Source: UBA668 sp040081465
GTDB lineage: Bacteria; Actinomycetota; Acidimicrobiia; Acidimicrobiales; Ilumatobacteraceae
Assembly: GCA_040081465.1 (NCBI GenBank)
Contig: JBEBGL010000008.1
Coordinates: forward strand, 1 to 64,000
Length of the DNA: 64,000 nt
Reading direction: 5' to 3'
Shown here: positions 61,300-64,000 of the stretch, one piece after another
Numbering within the stretch: position 1 is the first letter of the stretch
Layout: each line of letters starts with the position of its first letter
The notes under the pieces: model-generated
The model's database searches: none
Seen by the model: only the letters and a program-made list of their open reading frames with translations
Told to the model about the DNA's origin: nothing
Translations under genes and position numbers: made by a program

Positions 61300-61967
61300 A
61301 GGGCCACCACCGGCTGACTCTCGATCTCGCCGTTGGATGCGGGAAGCCACAGTTCTGTCTGTCGCGGGCGCGGTACTCGCCGACCGGTGAGTTCGACTCG
61401 CGCGCGCCGACCGCTGGCGATACCACACCCCTCACCTAAACCCTGCCAACTCGCCTGCGACGTTTCGAAGCGCAGGTCGCCAGCGAACGCTGCGATAGCA
61501 CCGACTGTGATGATGACGGCGCCACGCGCCTGAGCACGCGCAACCAGTCGACGTGCTGTGCCTGTTCGTACTCGCAACGTTCCCGGCCCCAGCAACAACA
61601 CATCGAAGCCATCGATCATCGCGGCAAGCACGTCGGCCCACGTCGCGTCGTTGAACCCATCAGCTGGTTCGGCCACCATCACCAGTCGTGCTGGCACAAC
61701 ACCCAACTCGGCAGTGGCAGCTAAACCGATATCGGGAAATCCGGCAACCGCTACCCAAGCACCCGCTTGCGATGGGCCGGCAGCTAACGCCAGAGCAAGC
61801 GTCGCCGCTGCCGACCCTTCACAAGAAACGACACTGCCCCTCTGCAGCGCCGCGCCAGGCAACAACGATCCGAACACTGGTGACACCGACAGTGTTCGTT
61901 CGCGCGCCACCACACCTGACAAGACTCCGCGTTCAGCAAGTTCGGCCAAGGTGGCAGCGACGGCCAT
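61284..61967 (-). CDS. imuA: ImuA-like RecA-superfamily protein
   Basis: 227 aa. A RecA-like core: SGVVARERTLSVSPVFGSLLPG, SVVSCEGSAAATLALALA (Walker A degenerate), an AVAGFPDIGLAA strand, and a C-terminal basic region. It is the SOS-induced partner of ImuB (mycobacterial ImuA'-type accessory). A LexA box lies 14 bp upstream of ATG 61967, so imuA-imuB is an SOS operon. Confidence 0.9.
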   Translation of the reverse strand: MAVAATLAELAERGVLSGVVARERTLSVSPVFGSLLPGAALQRGSVVSCEGSAAATLALALAAGPSQAGAWVAVAGFPDIGLAATAELGVVPARLVMVAEPADGFNDATWADVLAAMIDGFDVLLLGPGTLRVRTGTARRLVARAQARGAVIITVGAIAAFAGDLRFETSQASWQGLGEGCGIASGRRARVELTGRRVPRPRQTELWLPASNGEIESQPVVALCPTG

Positions 61968-61980
61968 CCCGTGACTCTAA

Positions 61981-61996
61981 TCGAACATACGTACGA
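61981..61996. promoter_or_regulatory. LexA (SOS) box upstream of imuA-imuB
   Basis: TCGAACATACGTACGA matches TCGAAC-N4-GTTCGA with one mismatch (GTACGA). It lies 14 bp upstream of the imuA start on the minus strand. With the box at 55260 it places all three mutasome genes under LexA. Confidence 0.8.
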
Positions 61997-62026
61997 TTAG
62001 TCAAGGCCGACCGGAAACGCCGTTGC

Positions 62027-62482
62027 TTAGTGCTCGGCCTTCCATTTGGCCATTGCTGCGCGGCTGCGCTCGACGAGAATCGCCGGGACTAGAGCCAAGA
62101 ACGCGGCTTCGGCACCGGTCGCTCCGGCGGGTGCTGCCGTGGCGGGTGCCGCATCGGGGTCGGCTACCGGATCTGCGAACACCGGCATCTCCATGCCCGG
62201 CTTCCAGTACTGGTACATATCGCGCACCAAGTCGCTGAGGCCAGCGGAGTCGGACGCATTGGCGAGATCGACTGTGATCATGTTGCTGTACATGTGCACC
62301 GCGGTGACCTTGCCCGACGACAGCAAGGTGCGAGCCAGCATGGCTGCCGGCCGCGGACCGATTGCATCGTCGAGCGAGCGGAATACCTCGTGGCCCATCC
62401 CGGTGAGAGTGCGGTTGGCTTCGAAACGAAGCACACCAGGTTTCGTGCTCGGCCGTTCGACGACGGCGACTTGTTGACCCAT
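62027..62482 (-). CDS. NifU N-terminal-domain-like protein
   Basis: 151 aa. RFEANRTLTGMGHEVFRS, PAAMLARTLLSSGKVTAVHMYSN and a Val/Asp strand match the Nfu/NifU N-terminal domain used in iron-sulfur assembly in actinobacteria. It then has an Ala/Pro-rich spacer and a short basic C-terminal helix, without a visible CxxC iron-sulfur site. ATG 62482 chosen. It is divergent from corA, 40 bp apart. Confidence 0.8.
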   Translation of the reverse strand: MGQQVAVVERPSTKPGVLRFEANRTLTGMGHEVFRSLDDAIGPRPAAMLARTLLSSGKVTAVHMYSNMITVDLANASDSAGLSDLVRDMYQYWKPGMEMPVFADPVADPDAAPATAAPAGATGAEAAFLALVPAILVERSRAAMAKWKAEH

Positions 62483-62522
62483 ACGGCCAGCGTACCCGTG
62501 CGGCTCGTTACCATCGAACTTG

Positions 62523-63422
62523 ATGATCACTCATCATGAGCTCGATGGCACGAAATGGACCGATGTCGTCGATCCGACCAACGAAGAGCTAGACGCGCTC
62601 GACGTAGACCACGGGTTGGGCGATCGCACTTTCGACGAGGCACATCGCCGAGCCGCTCGTCCGACAATGCAACGTCTTGTCGATCATGCCTACATCGTTG
62701 CCTTCAGTGGCTCTCTCGCCGAGATCGACATGTATATCGGTGACACCTGGTTCATCACCATTCGTCGCCACGACGAGGAAGGCCGCGAGTGGAACCCTGA
62801 GGTCGCAATTGCTCGCGTCAAACGGCTAGGTGCCGCTGCCAGTTCGGGTTTGATTCTGGCGACGGTGCTCGAGGAACTGGTCGATGGCTACTTCGACAGC
62901 ACCGATGTTCTTGAGAACAAGCTAGAAGAGATCGAGGAGCGCATCTTCGGCAACCCAGTCGAGACGACCCGGGAAGAACAAGGTGTACAGAAAGAACTTT
63001 TCGAAGTACGGCGCGAGCTACTGCAGCTGCGACGTGCAGTTGTGCCGTTGCGTGAGGTGCTCTCGGCGCTCTTACGCAAGGAAGTGGCGTGGGTTGACGG
63101 TGAGGCGCTGATCATCATTCGCGACACCTTTGACAAACTGCTGCGCGCAGTCGACATTGTCGATGAACTTCGGGAACTGGTTGGCAACGCAGTTGACGCG
63201 CACCTGGCAGTCATGAGCAACCAGATGAACGCGGTCATGAAGCAGTTGACTGCTTGGGGTTCGATCGTCTTCGGGGCGACACTCATCGCCGGCATCTACG
63301 GCATGAACTTTCGTCACATGCCAGAGCTTGAGTGGTACTGGGGTTACCCGTTCTCACTAGGACTGATGGCCGCGCTCAGCTTTGCGCTCTTCCGCATATT
63401 CCGTCGCCGCGATTGGCTGTGA
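62523..63422 (+). CDS. CorA-family magnesium/cobalt transporter
   Basis: 299 aa. A cytoplasmic N-terminal alpha/beta domain (WTDVVDPTNEELDALD) and long helices (LENKLEEIEERIFGNP, VRRELLQLRRAVVPLREVL) precede two C-terminal membrane helices with the selectivity motif YGMNFRHMP. It imports Mg2+ (and Co2+ or Ni2+) as a pentamer. ATG 62523 preferred, with TTG 62520 just upstream. Confidence 0.95.
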   Translation: MITHHELDGTKWTDVVDPTNEELDALDVDHGLGDRTFDEAHRRAARPTMQRLVDHAYIVAFSGSLAEIDMYIGDTWFITIRRHDEEGREWNPEVAIARVKRLGAAASSGLILATVLEELVDGYFDSTDVLENKLEEIEERIFGNPVETTREEQGVQKELFEVRRELLQLRRAVVPLREVLSALLRKEVAWVDGEALIIIRDTFDKLLRAVDIVDELRELVGNAVDAHLAVMSNQMNAVMKQLTAWGSIVFGATLIAGIYGMNFRHMPELEWYWGYPFSLGLMAALSFALFRIFRRRDWL

Positions 63423-63423
63423 G

Positions 63424-64000
63424 CTAGAGCGGCGCGCTGAACGCGTCGATCATTGCGTGCACATCGCCGAGCGGATACAGGATCGGGCACGTGCAGCCGT
63501 GATCGATGTACTCCTGCACTTTCGCACGCGCTTCGGCGGGAGTGCCGCTGGCGGTCAGCATGTTGACGATCTCGTCGGGAACTAACTTGCTCGCCGCTTC
63601 CACTTGCTCGTGGGTCGCTGGCCACGTCAGCACCTCGCCCACTTTGTCGAGCAAGCTCTGCGGAACGCCGGATGCCTTCATGATGTGCGGCTGCTGACCC
63701 AGATACTGCGTGACCATCATGCGGGCCATGTCGAGCGCCGTCTGGTGATCTTCGTGAACGCTGCAGACGACAAGTTGCGGACGATCGATGTCGGCCAGCG
63801 TGCGACCCGATTTAGCGGCACCGCGCTCGAGCGCCTCAAGTGCCCGTGCGTTGTAGTCGGGCGACACCAGGTAGTTCAACACCGCGCCATCGGCGATCTC
63901 GCCAGTCAGTTCCATCATCTGCATGCCTGTGGCACCGATGTAGATCGGCACTTCCTTCGGTCGCCGCTCCTGGTACACGTAGTCCAACTCGACACCGTCG
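63424..64000 (-). CDS. LLM-class (F420-dependent) oxidoreductase, C-terminal part
   Basis: The visible 192 codons run off the right edge. IYIGATGMQMMELTGEIADGAVLNYLVS, then ARALEALERGAAKSGRTLADI and the C-terminal EARAKVQEYIDHGCTCPILYPLG match the luciferase-like monooxygenase family, which in actinobacteria usually uses F420. The N-terminal half with the F420 and substrate site is outside the window. It is convergent with corA, its stop 1 base after the corA stop. Confidence 0.88.
   Translation of the reverse strand, partial: DGVELDYVYQERRPKEVPIYIGATGMQMMELTGEIADGAVLNYLVSPDYNARALEALERGAAKSGRTLADIDRPQLVVCSVHEDHQTALDMARMMVTQYLGQQPHIMKASGVPQSLLDKVGEVLTWPATHEQVEAASKLVPDEIVNMLTASGTPAEARAKVQEYIDHGCTCPILYPLGDVHAMIDAFSAPL

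Noticed and set aside
1..64000. CRISPR arrays, tRNA or rRNA genes, insertion sequences, prophage
   Set aside because: No regularly spaced repeats, cloverleaf or rRNA core sequences, transposase motifs or phage genes were seen on either strand.

Overview
The window is high-GC DNA from an actinobacterium. I place it by inference in the class Acidimicrobiia (Ilumatobacter-like). Lineage-typical content includes DUF3039 and DUF4031 proteins, F420-type PPOX, DDN-like and LLM oxidoreductases, an LCP-family cell-wall ligase, an actinobacterial DapD, an LpdA-type flavoprotein and a LexA-controlled ImuA/ImuB/DnaE2 mutasome. Genes are dense, often in 1-8 bp overlaps (ATGA, GTGA, TGATG), with many GTG or TTG starts. 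No gene-free stretch exceeds 300 bases. I saw no rRNA, tRNA, CRISPR, insertion sequence or prophage.

Layout. 0-4 kb: envelope glycosyltransferases and a GDP-fucose-synthase-like epimerase. 4-12.4 kb: GNAT, HNH and a glutamine-synthetase-like ligase, divergent from a branched-chain-type ABC importer whose last gene is coupled to a cytochrome P450. 12.4-16.3 kb: an aromatic-catabolism operon (extradiol dioxygenase, FAH-fold hydrolase, cupin, FAD hydroxylase). 17-22.6 kb: rmlCBD for dTDP-rhamnose, an LCP ligase, and a metal-efflux pair made of a CDF protein and a DMT transporter with a His-rich tail. 22.6-29 kb: biotin ligase divergent from a biotinylated acyl-CoA carboxylase, an LpdA-like flavoprotein, and coupled lysS-dapD. 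29-38 kb: Tag glycosylase, acyl-CoA synthetase, hydrolase and nitroreductase, the large subunit of a methylmalonyl-CoA mutase, RidA and class II aldolase. 38-51 kb: esterase lipoprotein, MoeZ-like adenylyltransferase, sirtuin, secreted M15-like protein, PepA, YceI, an ArsC-family protein, small conserved proteins, PfkB kinase and transporters. 51-62 kb: dnaE2 and imuAB under separate LexA boxes, plus PadR, SDR, NUDIX-GNAT and response-regulator genes. 62-64 kb: NifU-N protein, CorA and a partial LLM-class oxidoreductase.

The most exciting observation is at 46015-46368 (minus strand). An ArsC-family gene has an in-frame TGA exactly at the catalytic cysteine codon (residue 12). The three arsenate-binding arginines (60, 94, 107) are in register, and a SECIS-like hairpin follows at bacterial spacing. 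It is probably a selenocysteine-containing arsenate-reductase-like protein that standard gene calling would truncate to residues 19-117. Second-rank observations are a triple nested inverted repeat between dapD and tag, an 18-nt leader motif shared by two unrelated hypothetical genes and able to pair with both Shine-Dalgarno sequences, and a secreted M15-like protein whose signal peptide lacks a canonical start codon.
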